A stretch of 64,000 nt of DNA from assembly GCA_951812395.1 (NCBI GenBank), contig CATOSD010000001.1, positions 558,001-622,000 on the forward strand, given 5' to 3'. Source of the DNA: an uncultured Dehalococcoidia bacterium (GTDB taxonomy: Bacteria; Chloroflexota; Dehalococcoidia; Lucifugimonadales; CATOSD01). Positions 55,741-64,000 of this stretch are shown one piece after another (within the stretch, counting starts at the first letter, position 1; every line of letters begins with the position of its first letter). Made by a program: the position numbers and the translations under genes. The notes under the pieces were generated by a model. That model was not told the DNA's origin, made no database searches, and saw nothing but the letters and a program-made list of their open reading frames with translations.

Positions 55741-56532
55741 CCGAATCGGACAAGTTGGATGGAAAAGCTCGCAGAACACCATCTCAGAATGTGCGCCCGC
55801 CATCCGGACGACAGGCTTATCATTCTCTTCGACATCGACGGCACCGTGCTGGACAACCGGTACCTCGTCCTGAATCTCCTCAAGTCCTATGACAGTGTAC
55901 ACGGCACCCGCCACTTCGAGTCCCTCCGGGCAGAAGACATCGTCACCTACGAGAGCAAGGTCCGTGAGCTCCTGGCCCTCCTGGGCCTCTGCCCTCGAGA
56001 CCGCGAGCGAGTCGCCGCCTGGTACGACGGCGCGTTCAGGTCGTCCTACGCGATTCCCAATGTCTATCAGCCCTTCCCCGGCGTCATGGAAACAATCCGC
56101 TGGTTCCAGCTGCATCCCAACACGTTCGTGGGTCTCAACACCGGCAGGACCGAGAACATTAGGCGGGACACCCTGGACTGTCTGCGCACCCTCGGTAGGG
56201 AGCACCACGTGCGGTTCGACGACCACCTGCTTCGCATGAACGCCTACGGTTGGGACTCCCACGTTCCTCGCGCCAAGGTGGAGGCCGTGCGGTGGTTCCA
56301 GGCCCGGGGATACCGTGTCATCGCCATGGTGGACAACGAGCCCGCCAATCTGGCCGCGATCGCCGAGGCCGATCCGCAACACGAGATTCTGCTGCTGCAC
56401 GCCGACACGCTCTTCGAGTCGCGGCGCGAGGTGCTACCGGCCCGTTCCATTCCCGGCGACGCCTACGACCTCAACCTGGTCGTCCTTCGGCCCCAGGCAG
56501 AAGCACGGGCCTACCGGTCTACGCACATATAG
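55738..56532 (+). CDS. HAD-superfamily hydrolase
   Basis: 264 residues. Motif I DIDGTVLDNRY, motif II LNTGRTENIRR, motif III Lys in VPRAKVEAVRWFQARGYRVI and motif IV VDNEPANL give a complete Asp-nucleophile phosphatase. The cap is mainly helical (residues 35-110). ATG 55738 has AGGAGG eleven bases upstream; an in-frame GTG at 55726 is too close to it. Its leader and first codons are duplicated at 52313. Substrate unknown. Confidence 0.82.
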   Translation: MPNRTSWMEKLAEHHLRMCARHPDDRLIILFDIDGTVLDNRYLVLNLLKSYDSVHGTRHFESLRAEDIVTYESKVRELLALLGLCPRDRERVAAWYDGAFRSSYAIPNVYQPFPGVMETIRWFQLHPNTFVGLNTGRTENIRRDTLDCLRTLGREHHVRFDDHLLRMNAYGWDSHVPRAKVEAVRWFQARGYRVIAMVDNEPANLAAIAEADPQHEILLLHADTLFESRREVLPARSIPGDAYDLNLVVLRPQAEARAYRSTHI

Positions 56533-56559
56533 CGATCTCGCCACAGAGCCTTTCCACCC

Positions 56560-57186
56560 TCACGACCCTTCACCCCAGGTGGGACGCGGCATCGAGAAGT
56601 GGCTGCCGACCTCGACGAAATCGAGGTAGCCGAGTCTGCCGACGGGCCTCAACTTCAGGAAGTCTATGCGCCCGTCCGTCAGGACACGCTCGTCGATATG
56701 GACTCCGATCACCTCGCCAAACACGACCGTGTTCGGGTCGTCCGGGTCGTTTGTCAGCATCTCCACCGACCGGGTGTATCTGCACTCCAGGTGCACCGGG
56801 CTCTCCGCCACGCGCGGGCATCGCACCAGCCTGCTGTCGGCCTTGGTCAGCCCGGCGTACTCGAACTCGTCGACATCTCGAGGCGCGGGGACGGAAGAGG
56901 CGTTCATCCGCTCCCTCAGATCCCACGTGGCGAGGTTCACGACGAACTCCCCCGTCGTCTGCGCGTCGAGCACGGCGTCCTTGAGTCCGCCGGAACTGTG
57001 GCTGCTCGTCGCGGCGAACATCACCTGTGGAGGGTTGTATGCGACGGCGTTGAAGAAGGAGTAGGGCGCGAGGTTGGGTACGCCCTCTTCGCTGAGGGTG
57101 GATATCCAGCCGATTGGCCTCGGCACCACGATGGCGTTCAGTGTGCTGTAGTGCCCGGTAGAGTCTTTTCCGATCTCGTGGAACAT
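56560..57186 (-). CDS. Flavin reductase family protein (FMN-binding split-barrel)
   Basis: 208 residues. The motif region LNAIVVPRPIGWISTLSEEG, LAPYSFFNAVAYNPPQVMFA and TTGEFVVNLATWDLRERMN is typical of flavin reductase-like FMN proteins of the DIM6/NTAB type. ATG 57186 has GGGGAG six bases upstream, better than the ATG at 57192. Supplies reduced flavin or oxidises an unknown substrate; converges with the HAD gene. Confidence 0.88.
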   Translation of the reverse strand: MFHEIGKDSTGHYSTLNAIVVPRPIGWISTLSEEGVPNLAPYSFFNAVAYNPPQVMFAATSSHSSGGLKDAVLDAQTTGEFVVNLATWDLRERMNASSVPAPRDVDEFEYAGLTKADSRLVRCPRVAESPVHLECRYTRSVEMLTNDPDDPNTVVFGEVIGVHIDERVLTDGRIDFLKLRPVGRLGYLDFVEVGSHFSMPRPTWGEGS

Positions 57187-57462
57187 AGGCATCTCCCCTT
57201 GCCTTGCCAGTACATTCGTGCTATTATTCCTGCATGACCCACCGACACCGCCGCTTGACAACCGCGAACCCCCCGGTTAACACGTCCGGCCCACTGTGTC
57301 ATTTGCGTGACTTTTCTCGTCATTTGACCCTAAACAGCGCCATCCGCGCCTCCCAACCATCCTCGACCGGCGCATCTCCAGCTATGAGATGACACAGAAT
57401 GGCCCAGTTTGACCCACGCTTCGGCGAAATCCCCGCTCGTGGGCAGCATCTGCCCCCGCCGG

Positions 57463-57924
57463 TCAGCTCACGGGAAAGTGAATCTCAGTCCGCCACTTAG
57501 ACGAGTCCGGCTCCGCGCCGGGGTCGGTGACGTAGACCTCCCAGGGCGCGCCCGCGGGTTGCAGGCCTTGCGATCCCATCCACTCCGTCAGCGCGGACCA
57601 CGTCTGCGGCAGCGCGTCGTAGGGCCCGATGTGAGTCACCGTCGCCACGGTCGCCGCCGGCAGCTCACCCGCCGTCACGCGGCCGGCGCCCTCGACCGGC
57701 GTGGCCACCGGCATCCCGCACTCCAGCTCGACCGTATGGCCGTCCATGGCGTAGTACCTCGCGAACGGCATGCCCGCCGGCTGCTGCCCGCTCTGTTGAA
57801 TGTGGGCGTACACTTCACCAAACAGCGGCCCCATCATCTCTCCGATCTCTTCCATCGTGGTAGACGTGCGTATTCCCAGGATCGGCTGTGCTTCAACTTG
57901 CTTAGTCCCAAACTCCTGTTTCAT
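57463..57924 (-). CDS. GyrI-like/AraC effector-binding domain protein, copy B
   Basis: 153 residues, same length as copy A and nearly collinear: KQEFGTKQVEAQPILGIRTS, YAMDGHTVELECGMPVATPV, GPYDALPQTWSALTEWMGSQ. Differences cluster in the first 70 residues, where the ligand pocket would lie. The shared 17-bp motif is upstream. The two copies bracket the HAD/permease/flavin-reductase segment. Confidence 0.87.
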   Translation of the reverse strand: MKQEFGTKQVEAQPILGIRTSTTMEEIGEMMGPLFGEVYAHIQQSGQQPAGMPFARYYAMDGHTVELECGMPVATPVEGAGRVTAGELPAATVATVTHIGPYDALPQTWSALTEWMGSQGLQPAGAPWEVYVTDPGAEPDSSKWRTEIHFPVS

Positions 57925-58058
57925 CGAGTGTCCTCTCCTCTATGTTTAGCCGGCAACGTGTCGGTCGGTAGACAGACTGGCCCGACAGTTGTACCACCTG
58001 CTGGGCGAAACCGCCAAGCGCCGAAATCAGATCCGCGGACTGAAATTCGCAATCGCCT

Positions 58059-59504
58059 TCACGCCCGTCGCTCCCGCCGTCTCGTAACCGCGATCGCGGC
58101 GATGCTCAGCAGCACCCCGAGTCCGGCCAGCACGGCTCCGGCCACGAGGGCGTCCGAAAAGCCCAGCGCCACCGCTCTGTCGGCGGCCTCGGATGCGCCG
58201 AGATACGCCCGCTCCCTCACGGCGAAGATTGCCCCGGCCGCCGCTACGCCGACCGAGAACGAGAGCTGGCGCCCCGACGCGATCGACGCCGAGGCTGTCC
58301 CATATCGGTCCGCCGGCACCGACTCCATTATCGTGGTGGTGTTCGGCGGCTCGTACAGCGCCGAGCCCACTCCCGCCAGAAGGAGCGCTCCCAGTATCGC
58401 CAGCTCGGAGCCGGAGGATCCCGCCAGCACGCTGAGCCATGACAGCGAACACACCATGGCCGCCAGACCCACACCGGACAGCGTCCAGGGGCCGACGCGA
58501 TGGGTCAGCGCCCCGCTCACCGGCGCCAGGAACACCCTCATCAGCGTGTGAAGCATGATGAACAGGCCCATCTTCGTCGCGGAGAAGCCCAGCGCGTCGA
58601 CGAAGAAGAAGGGAGCGAGCAGCAGGATCGCGCCCAGTGACGTGTAGTGGAAGACCAACACGGCCAGCCCGAGGCCGTATCCGGGACGGCGGAACAGGCC
58701 GAAATCCAGGATGGGCCTTGCCGACCTGCGCTGCGAGGCGATCAGCACGGGAACGGACATGGCAAGCAGGGCCGCCGACGCCAGCACCAGGGGCGAAAAC
58801 AGGCCGTCCTCCGCGCTTCGGTTTACTACTATCAGGAAGGACGCCAGCACCGAGAAAAGCGTCACGGCTCCCAGCCAGTCGACGGTCAAGTCCCGCGACC
58901 TGCCGCTCTGCCGGCTTTCCAGCACCCACCACGAAAAACCCGCGGCAATCAGCGCCAGGGGGATCCTCGTGTAGAACAGCGCCTGCCATCCGAGCACGTC
59001 CAGCAGCCATCCGCCGGCCAGCGGACCTGAGGTCAGCCCGAGACCGACGACGGCTCCGGCGATGCCGATGGCCCTGCCGCGATTCTCCGGCTCGAACCTG
59101 TCGAGGATGATCGCGTTCACGCCTGCCATCACCATCGCCGACCCCACGCCCATGAATATGCGGGAGGCGATGAGTTGCCAAAGGTCGACCGAAATCGCCG
59201 AAAGCCCCAGCGCAGCGGCATAGAGCACAAAGCCGAGCGTGTACGCCAGGCGGCGCCCTCCGACGTCGCTGAGCCACCCCAGCGTCATCACCATGCCCAC
59301 TCCGGTTACCCAGAAGGCGACCGAGACCCACAGGATGGTTGAGGTGTCGGTGTCGAACGCCTCCGCGAGCGCGGGGTAGGAGACGCCCATGACACCGCTG
59401 TCTAAGGTAAGCACCAGGTTGCCCATGCACGCGGCCAGCAGCACAAGCCACTTGCTGTGCAGTACAGGCGGTTTCCCCGCCTCGACGGAAGACGAATCGG
59501 TCAA
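58059..59504 (-). CDS. MFS transporter, DHA2 (14-helix) drug:H+ antiporter type
   Basis: 481 residues, 14 predicted helices. MFS motifs: LGWLSDVGGRRLAYTLGFVL (motif A), SRIFMGVGSAMVMAGVNAII, and motif C-like GAVVGLGLTSGPLAGGWLLD. TTG start with GAGGAA nine bases upstream. Likely exports a toxic or signalling compound. No adjacent regulator. Confidence 0.88.
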   Translation of the reverse strand: MTDSSSVEAGKPPVLHSKWLVLLAACMGNLVLTLDSGVMGVSYPALAEAFDTDTSTILWVSVAFWVTGVGMVMTLGWLSDVGGRRLAYTLGFVLYAAALGLSAISVDLWQLIASRIFMGVGSAMVMAGVNAIILDRFEPENRGRAIGIAGAVVGLGLTSGPLAGGWLLDVLGWQALFYTRIPLALIAAGFSWWVLESRQSGRSRDLTVDWLGAVTLFSVLASFLIVVNRSAEDGLFSPLVLASAALLAMSVPVLIASQRRSARPILDFGLFRRPGYGLGLAVLVFHYTSLGAILLLAPFFFVDALGFSATKMGLFIMLHTLMRVFLAPVSGALTHRVGPWTLSGVGLAAMVCSLSWLSVLAGSSGSELAILGALLLAGVGSALYEPPNTTTIMESVPADRYGTASASIASGRQLSFSVGVAAAGAIFAVRERAYLGASEAADRAVALGFSDALVAGAVLAGLGVLLSIAAIAVTRRRERRA

Positions 59505-59680
59505 TGTGATCTATTCCTCGCGCGGCAATTCGGTCTCTATCTTACACCGGCAGGCATACCGGCTGAGCACGCGATGCAAGTCCACTGACCCCACAGGCCG
59601 GCGATACTCTTTTGGGCGGCCCGGAAAGGTGCAAGCATTCGCGGCGCAGTGGCCTGGCATTCGAAAGCGAGGAGGACACG
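59505..59680. other. Spacer between the MFS gene and the DMFase-like remnant
   Basis: No gene, hairpin or promoter pair recognised beyond the ribosome sites of the flanking reading frames. Confidence 0.35.
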
Positions 59681-59836
59681 ATGGATACAGTGGGATATGC
59701 CGACCGCTACAGCGTCCGGGCCGGGGACACCATCCGGCCCATGGATGAGACCGCCGCAGTGGCCGAAAGGAAGATAGGGCAGCTCGAAGTGGCCGAGAAC
59801 GGCCTTGACCGTTTGGCGTCCGACGCTCGGGATTGA
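59681..59836 (+). pseudogene. Short remnant resembling the large subunit of N,N-dimethylformamidase
   Basis: ATG with GAGGAGG six bases upstream reads DTVGYADRYSVRAGDTIRPM, which follows the GYADR-SV-PG-TIRFMVS pattern that opens a beta domain in DMFase-beta-like proteins. It diverges after that and ends at 51 residues. It may be translated as a small protein because of its good ribosome site, but it looks like a deletion product. Confidence 0.5.
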
Positions 59837-59884
59837 TAGAGGTGCGACCATCGCCGCAAGACACCTCAAGGCGAGGGAGGGCGT

Positions 59885-60772
59885 CTATTGCAGCCTGGAA
59901 TCACGTAACCTGGGATCGAAGTAGTCTCTCAGCCAGTCGCCAAAGACATTGATGCTCACGACGGCCAACGCCAGTATAACTCCAGGAAAGAGGACCATCC
60001 ATGGCGCCAGCTCCATGTATTTCTTTCCGTCCAACAAGAGGGAACCTAAGGACGGCTGGGGCGGCTGCACTCCTAAGCCCAGAAAGCTGAGAGAGCCTTC
60101 GATTATGAGCGCCACGGATAGAGCGTAAGAGAATTGCACCAGTATCGGGGCCATTACGTTTGGTAGCACATGTCGAAAGATTATGCGTGGACGGGCAGCC
60201 CCTACTGATTTCGCGGCTGTAACGTATTCTGTCTCACAGACACTCAGTGTCGGTCCACGAACCATTCTGGTGAACGATGGCAAAGATATCACGAAGATAA
60301 TCACCACTACGCTGTACAGGCCTGGGCCAAGCACAGTGGCTATCAGGATTGCCACCAGTATGGACGGAAACGCAAACAGGATATCCATAAACCGCATCAC
60401 GATTTCGTCCGCCCACCCTTTGACGTAACCGACAGTGATCCCGGCGAAAGTGCCCGCCAGTGCTGCCAGCATGGCGGATACGGCGGAGAGGACTAGAGAC
60501 ACGCGAAGCGCAAAGACCACGCGAGCCAACACGCTTCTGCCCAGGTAATCGTTGCCCATAGGGTGTTGCACCGAGGGAGAAGAAAACGCATAGGTCGGGT
60601 ACATCGATTCCGGGTCCCCGGTTCCCAGGAGCGGGCCAATCCACGCAATAGAGAACGCACCCAACAGGAATAGCAAACAGACGGAGGGCACCCAAGTAGT
60701 TGGCCCGCGTCTCAGGAGCAAAAACAGTCGGTTGGGCTTGTCGATCGCTCCGCTTGCAGTCAAGTCGTTCAT
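59885..60772 (-). CDS. Dipeptide/oligopeptide ABC permease (DppC type)
   Basis: 295 residues. Binding-protein-dependent permease with HPMGNDYLGRSVLARVVFAL at the N-terminal region and EAA loop YVTAAKSVGAARPRIIFRHV then LPNVMAPILVQ. Ends FGDWLRDYFDPRLR as in DppC. Partner of the DppB gene upstream; the two follow the amidase and its small subunit in one operon. No ATPase genes are in the window. Confidence 0.92.
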   Translation of the reverse strand: MNDLTASGAIDKPNRLFLLLRRGPTTWVPSVCLLFLLGAFSIAWIGPLLGTGDPESMYPTYAFSSPSVQHPMGNDYLGRSVLARVVFALRVSLVLSAVSAMLAALAGTFAGITVGYVKGWADEIVMRFMDILFAFPSILVAILIATVLGPGLYSVVVIIFVISLPSFTRMVRGPTLSVCETEYVTAAKSVGAARPRIIFRHVLPNVMAPILVQFSYALSVALIIEGSLSFLGLGVQPPQPSLGSLLLDGKKYMELAPWMVLFPGVILALAVVSINVFGDWLRDYFDPRLRDSRLQ

Positions 60773-60854
60773 CTTGAATTCCAGCTTGCCTTATACCTTG
60801 GCTCGGTAGGCCTCAGAATCAGTCCTAGCTTCCGAGAAAACAGCATACGAGACA

Positions 60855-61802
60855 TCAGTATCTAATCCGTGGATCGAGGTATGCATAGATCACGTCTGCG
60901 GCGAGACTGGCGAGTACAAAGATTGTGCAGGCTGCTAGAATTGTGCCTTGAACTACGGGGAAATCCCGAGAGCCCAGGCCCCTGAGGACGTAACGCCCCA
61001 TACCTGGCAACGAGTAAAGTACCTCTACGATGATCGTCCCGCCCATGAGGTATCCTACATTTATGCCGATTACCGTAACCGTTGGAATCAGCGCATTGCG
61101 GAGCACATGTCTGACCAGCACAGTCTTGGCTTCTAATCCCTTGCTGTGCGCCGTCCTAATGTAGTCTTGAGACAGGACGTCCAACACACTTGATCTCGTA
61201 AATCGGGCAACTACCGCCATAGTGATGGCGCCGAGTGTCAGCGAGGGGAGAAGCATAGAGCCAAAGTGCCTGGGCAAGTTTTCGGTGATAGGAACGTAGC
61301 CAGATACAGGAAGCCCGAGGCTCCAGTTGGACACCACGAAAATCAGAAACGTGCCCAGTACAAAGCTTGGGACGGACAGCCCCAGCATGGCTGTTGCCTG
61401 CATAGCGACGCCGATAACTCGGTGTCTCCAGATCGCTGCGGCAAGGCCGACGGGTATACCCATTATTACCGAGAACAGCGTCGCCAGTAGGGCCAATTCC
61501 ATGCTGACGCGACCCCTGTTCAGCAATTCCCGCGCCACGGACTCGCGGCTTTGTAGTGAGATCCCGAGATCACCTCGCAATGCGTTGCCAAGCCAAGCCC
61601 AGTATTGAACGATTATGGGGCGATCCAGTCCGTACTTCTTTCTTACTTCCTCGAGCAACTCCGGGTTGTCGGAGGCTTGGTAGCCGAGATAGCTTTGTGC
61701 GAAGTCACCCGGTGACGCCTGAACTGCTATGAACACAAGGAGCGACGCGCCCCAGATTGTGATCAGCGCTGTAACTGCCCGAGTAGCGAGAAATCTCAAC
61801 AT
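60855..61802 (-). CDS. Dipeptide/oligopeptide ABC permease (DppB type)
   Basis: 315 residues, six helices. DppB hallmarks: SLLVFIAVQASPGDFAQSYL, YGLDRPIIVQYWAWLGNALR, GDLGISLQSRESVARELLNR, and EAA loop YIRTAHSKGLEAKTVLVRHV followed by LRNALIPTVTVIGINVG. Starts 19 bases after the AtzG-like gene ends. The transported compound may be the substrate of the amidase (inference from position). Confidence 0.92.
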   Translation of the reverse strand: MLRFLATRAVTALITIWGASLLVFIAVQASPGDFAQSYLGYQASDNPELLEEVRKKYGLDRPIIVQYWAWLGNALRGDLGISLQSRESVARELLNRGRVSMELALLATLFSVIMGIPVGLAAAIWRHRVIGVAMQATAMLGLSVPSFVLGTFLIFVVSNWSLGLPVSGYVPITENLPRHFGSMLLPSLTLGAITMAVVARFTRSSVLDVLSQDYIRTAHSKGLEAKTVLVRHVLRNALIPTVTVIGINVGYLMGGTIIVEVLYSLPGMGRYVLRGLGSRDFPVVQGTILAACTIFVLASLAADVIYAYLDPRIRY

Positions 61803-61820
61803 AGCTGCCTAACTCAGCCT

Positions 61821-62009
61821 CTAGGTGGTCGGTTCGGCCCGGAACACATGAGAAATCCGGGTTTCCACTAGATCGACGTCTGATAACTCGCTCATCGCAT
61901 CTATCAGTTCTTGAACCTCGGGCAATATCAGGTCCAGCTCTTTGTCAGATAGGGGGATGAGATTCATCTCCTCGACCATGCTCCTTAGAGTTTCCTTAGA
62001 GACTGCCAT
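61821..62009 (-). CDS. AtzG-like/GatC-like small amidase subunit, second pair
   Basis: 62 residues from ATG 62009 with GGAGGGTAAC upstream. All-helical: VSKETLRSMVEEMNLIPLSD, then ILPEVQELIDAMSELSD and a conserved-looking C-terminal tail HVFRAEPTT. Plan matches GatC/AtzG-type stabilising subunits. It lies between an amidase and DppB, same strand. Confidence 0.7.
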   Translation of the reverse strand: MAVSKETLRSMVEEMNLIPLSDKELDLILPEVQELIDAMSELSDVDLVETRISHVFRAEPTT

Positions 62010-62090
62010 GTTACCCTCCATCGAGTCCATCGAAGACGTTTCGAATACCGGAATCGGCCTCGGCGCATCATGTCATGAGGACGGCTACAG

Positions 62091-63530
62091 TCAGGTCAGC
62101 GCCGCGGGCACCCTACCGGAATAGTCGGTAGCCCGTTCGAATTGATGAGCTACTCGGAGCACCAGGCCGTCTTCCCACGGCCTGCCTAGAATTTGGAGGC
62201 CGATCGGCAACCCTTCTTCGGAGAATCCACAGGGAACCGAAATCGCGGGCACACCGGTGATGTTCGCCGGGCTGGTATTTCGGCCCATGATCCAGCCCGA
62301 AATACCTGTGGGCGTGGTGGACACATCCTCCTCCGTATCGCCCACATTAACTTTCTCAGTGCCGAATTTCCAAGGTAGCAGCGGTGTCGTAGGAGTGACC
62401 AGGAAGTCGACTTCTTGCATCACCCTGAGCCATTCTCGCTGGAACAATCTTCTCATCTGTTGTGCCTTGATGAAGTGACTTGCCAACACAAACTGGCGGC
62501 TGAGGTAGGATGTACGAATCTCTGGGCTGAACTGTTCACGGTCACGCCTGAGGTCGGACTCATACTGCACAACGCTGGACGCCGCCGCTGCTCTTATCGC
62601 GGGGAGCAACTCGGTGTGATTGATCTCCACTTGCTTGGCCCTTATTCCCAACTCTTTTAGCAACGTGATAGCCCTGGACACTGCATCTGCTACCTGAGGG
62701 TCTAAGGGCTCGAAGAAGAGGTTGGACGGTATTCCCATGACCAGTCCTTTGGTGCTCCGGTCAAGGGCGGACTCATAGTCCTCCACCGGCATTGGGATGG
62801 TAGACGGATCAAGCGCGTCATGGCCGGCGATAACTCGAAGCAAGACGGCGGAGTCGCGTACGGACCGAGTATGAGGGCCTATGTGGAAGTTGGCCGGATC
62901 CATACCCTCGAGCGCTCCTCGGTTGGGAACTCTGCCATAGGTGGGCTTCAGTCCCACTACCCCACAGACGGCGGATGGCTGTCGCACCGAGCCCCCTCCA
63001 TCCGTACCAAGAGAGGCGAAGGTCACAAAGGCAGCTACATTGGCCGCCGAGCCTCCGCTGGAGCCGCCGGCAAAGCGATCGAGGTCCCACGGATTGCGCA
63101 CGTGCCCGTACCAGGCGTTGGCACTGGTAAATCCAGCACCCATCTCGTGCATGTTTTCCTTGCCTATGAGAACCGCTCCCGCCGCCCTGCATCTTTCTAC
63201 TACCGGGGCGTCCCACTCCGGCACGTAGTTCTCCCGTGGCTTGCCCCCGTCGGTGGTGCGTATTCCCTTAGTGAGAATCATGTCCTTGAGGCCTATGGGG
63301 ATCCCATGAAGGGCCCCCAGATATTCGCCTTGCATAAGGAGAGTCTCCATTTGCTGGGCCTGCCGAAGAGCCAGTTCCGGAGTGAGAGTGATGAAAGAAG
63401 TCAAGACGTCCTGCATCTTCTCAGCGTGGTCAATTGCGGCCTGTGTCAACTCTACCGGGGAAATCTTGCGTTCCCGGATCTGCGGAGCGATTTCAGTGAT
63501 CTCTTGGGACAGCAGGTCTAGATTTCCCAT
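62091..63530 (-). CDS. Amidase signature family hydrolase, second copy
   Basis: 479 residues from ATG 63530 with GGAGGAG upstream. Triad: Lys in GIPIGLKDMILTKG, the FAGGSSGGSAANVAAF loop, and the Ser nucleophile in SLGTDGGGSVRQPSAVCG. C-terminal ITGVPAISVPCGFSEEGLPI. Clearly different from the amidase at 31708 but the same family and same small-partner arrangement. Likely hydrolyses an amide imported by the DppBC-type transporter. Confidence 0.9.
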   Translation of the reverse strand: MGNLDLLSQEITEIAPQIRERKISPVELTQAAIDHAEKMQDVLTSFITLTPELALRQAQQMETLLMQGEYLGALHGIPIGLKDMILTKGIRTTDGGKPRENYVPEWDAPVVERCRAAGAVLIGKENMHEMGAGFTSANAWYGHVRNPWDLDRFAGGSSGGSAANVAAFVTFASLGTDGGGSVRQPSAVCGVVGLKPTYGRVPNRGALEGMDPANFHIGPHTRSVRDSAVLLRVIAGHDALDPSTIPMPVEDYESALDRSTKGLVMGIPSNLFFEPLDPQVADAVSRAITLLKELGIRAKQVEINHTELLPAIRAAAASSVVQYESDLRRDREQFSPEIRTSYLSRQFVLASHFIKAQQMRRLFQREWLRVMQEVDFLVTPTTPLLPWKFGTEKVNVGDTEEDVSTTPTGISGWIMGRNTSPANITGVPAISVPCGFSEEGLPIGLQILGRPWEDGLVLRVAHQFERATDYSGRVPAALT

Positions 63531-63623
63531 TGTCTCCTCCAAGTCTTGCAGTAGTTTGACGATGCCTCAAACCAGTTTCATTCCCGTACACACGCTGAGC
63601 CTCACAATTTGCGGGCACGTACG

Positions 63624-64000
63624 CTATTGACAGAACGCCTGCAGATCCGCCACCAGACCCCTCGCCCACGACCGGGATTGCTCACTGATGGTTTGGGCCT
63701 TGTCATCCAGAAGAGACAACGCGTCGGCCTCCGAAACGCCGTTATCTCCTTCAAGCGCCTGCCATATCTCAGAGAGGTCGAGCCAGAAGGGCGGAAAGCG
63801 CGAAACCACTGCGCCGCGCGCCTGAATTTGTCGCAACCTCTCCAGGGGACCGCTGCTCGAATCACGGTAGACTTCAGCAGTGAGGATTGAAGAAAGAGCT
63901 TCTACGGCTCGAGCTCGGTCCTGAGGCAGGAGACGGCGCGCTTCTCGCATTTTGATTACGGCGTCCTCTGCTTCCGGACCCCGGAGCAGTGTCCTGGTGT
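63624..64000 (-). CDS. Unidentified protein, C-terminal part (runs off right edge)
   Basis: The frame is open from the right edge to TGA/TAG at 63624, about 125 residues. It is helical and hydrophilic: AVIKMREARRLLPQDRARAV, VSRFPPFWLDLSEIWQALEG, KAQTISEQSRSWARGLVADL. An ATG at 63950 exists but the frame continues upstream without a stop. No family was recognised. Same strand as the amidase operon and 94 bases ahead of it. Confidence 0.5.
   Translation of the reverse strand, partial: TRTLLRGPEAEDAVIKMREARRLLPQDRARAVEALSSILTAEVYRDSSSGPLERLRQIQARGAVVSRFPPFWLDLSEIWQALEGDNGVSEADALSLLDDKAQTISEQSRSWARGLVADLQAFCQ

Overview
The window is a GC-rich bacterial chromosome segment. Lipoproteins with Thr/Pro/Ala linkers, PspA paired with PspAA, many TTG/GTG starts and several amidase, GMC and FAD oxidoreductase genes suggest a Chloroflexota lineage, perhaps SAR202/Dehalococcoidia-like. 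That assignment is inference from gene content; there is no rRNA or marker gene to prove it.

Layout. 1-6.4 kb: a DUF4349-PKD lipoprotein running off the left edge, a SwmB-like remnant, a nitroreductase, and a three-part fusion (LPG-synthase-type membrane domain, phosphodiesterase, GT2). 6.4-22.5 kb: an iron island. It holds a duplicated-domain FEA1-like lipoprotein (frameshifted), a ferric-iron binding lipoprotein, a GT-C membrane protein, hmuTUV (hmuT broken by a 16-bp duplication), a DtxR/MntR-type regulator, a BFN/DUF151 protein, a DUF4386-like protein, ferritin, imelysin, a di-heme DHOR protein, a second imelysin and an HTTM protein. 22.6-31.3 kb: tRNA-Arg, a CPA2 antiporter, a collagen-like lipoprotein and its decayed copy, PspA-PspAA, a methyltransferase, a GMC oxidoreductase and a Uma2 nuclease.

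31.5-46.8 kb: an AtzG-like/amidase pair, a metallo-beta-lactamase, a 45-aa membrane peptide, a nucleotidyltransferase with a truncated HEPN partner, the pstSCAB-phoU operon behind four 11-bp PhoP-type repeats, a TSUP permease, an intact HepT/MntA pair, a MoxR-DUF58-DUF4129 operon and an FAD oxidoreductase. 47-50.5 kb: two identical tRNA-Gln(TTG) genes flank a HicAB module and a fragment of a diverged FAD-oxidoreductase paralogue. Next come an AAA/DUF4143 ATPase preceded by four 23-bp direct repeats, and a DUF2867-SDR remnant. 51-64 kb: a hydrolase, duplicated HAD 5' region and GyrI-like genes, a xanthine-permease/HATPase-like fusion, a broken PQQ dehydrogenase, a flavin reductase, an MFS transporter, and an amidase-AtzG-DppBC operon ending in a partial gene at the right edge.

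How parts work together: the iron genes cover capture, import, storage and regulation; pstSCAB-phoU is complete high-affinity phosphate uptake; each of the two amidases is paired with a small AtzG-like subunit. A hairpin repeat family (CCTTCCCCCT-CGC-AGGGGGAAGG plus a GGATGGGGGTG tail) recurs in five intergenic places. The 46-60 kb stretch is unusually rich in gene fragments and looks like a site of repeated insertion and loss.
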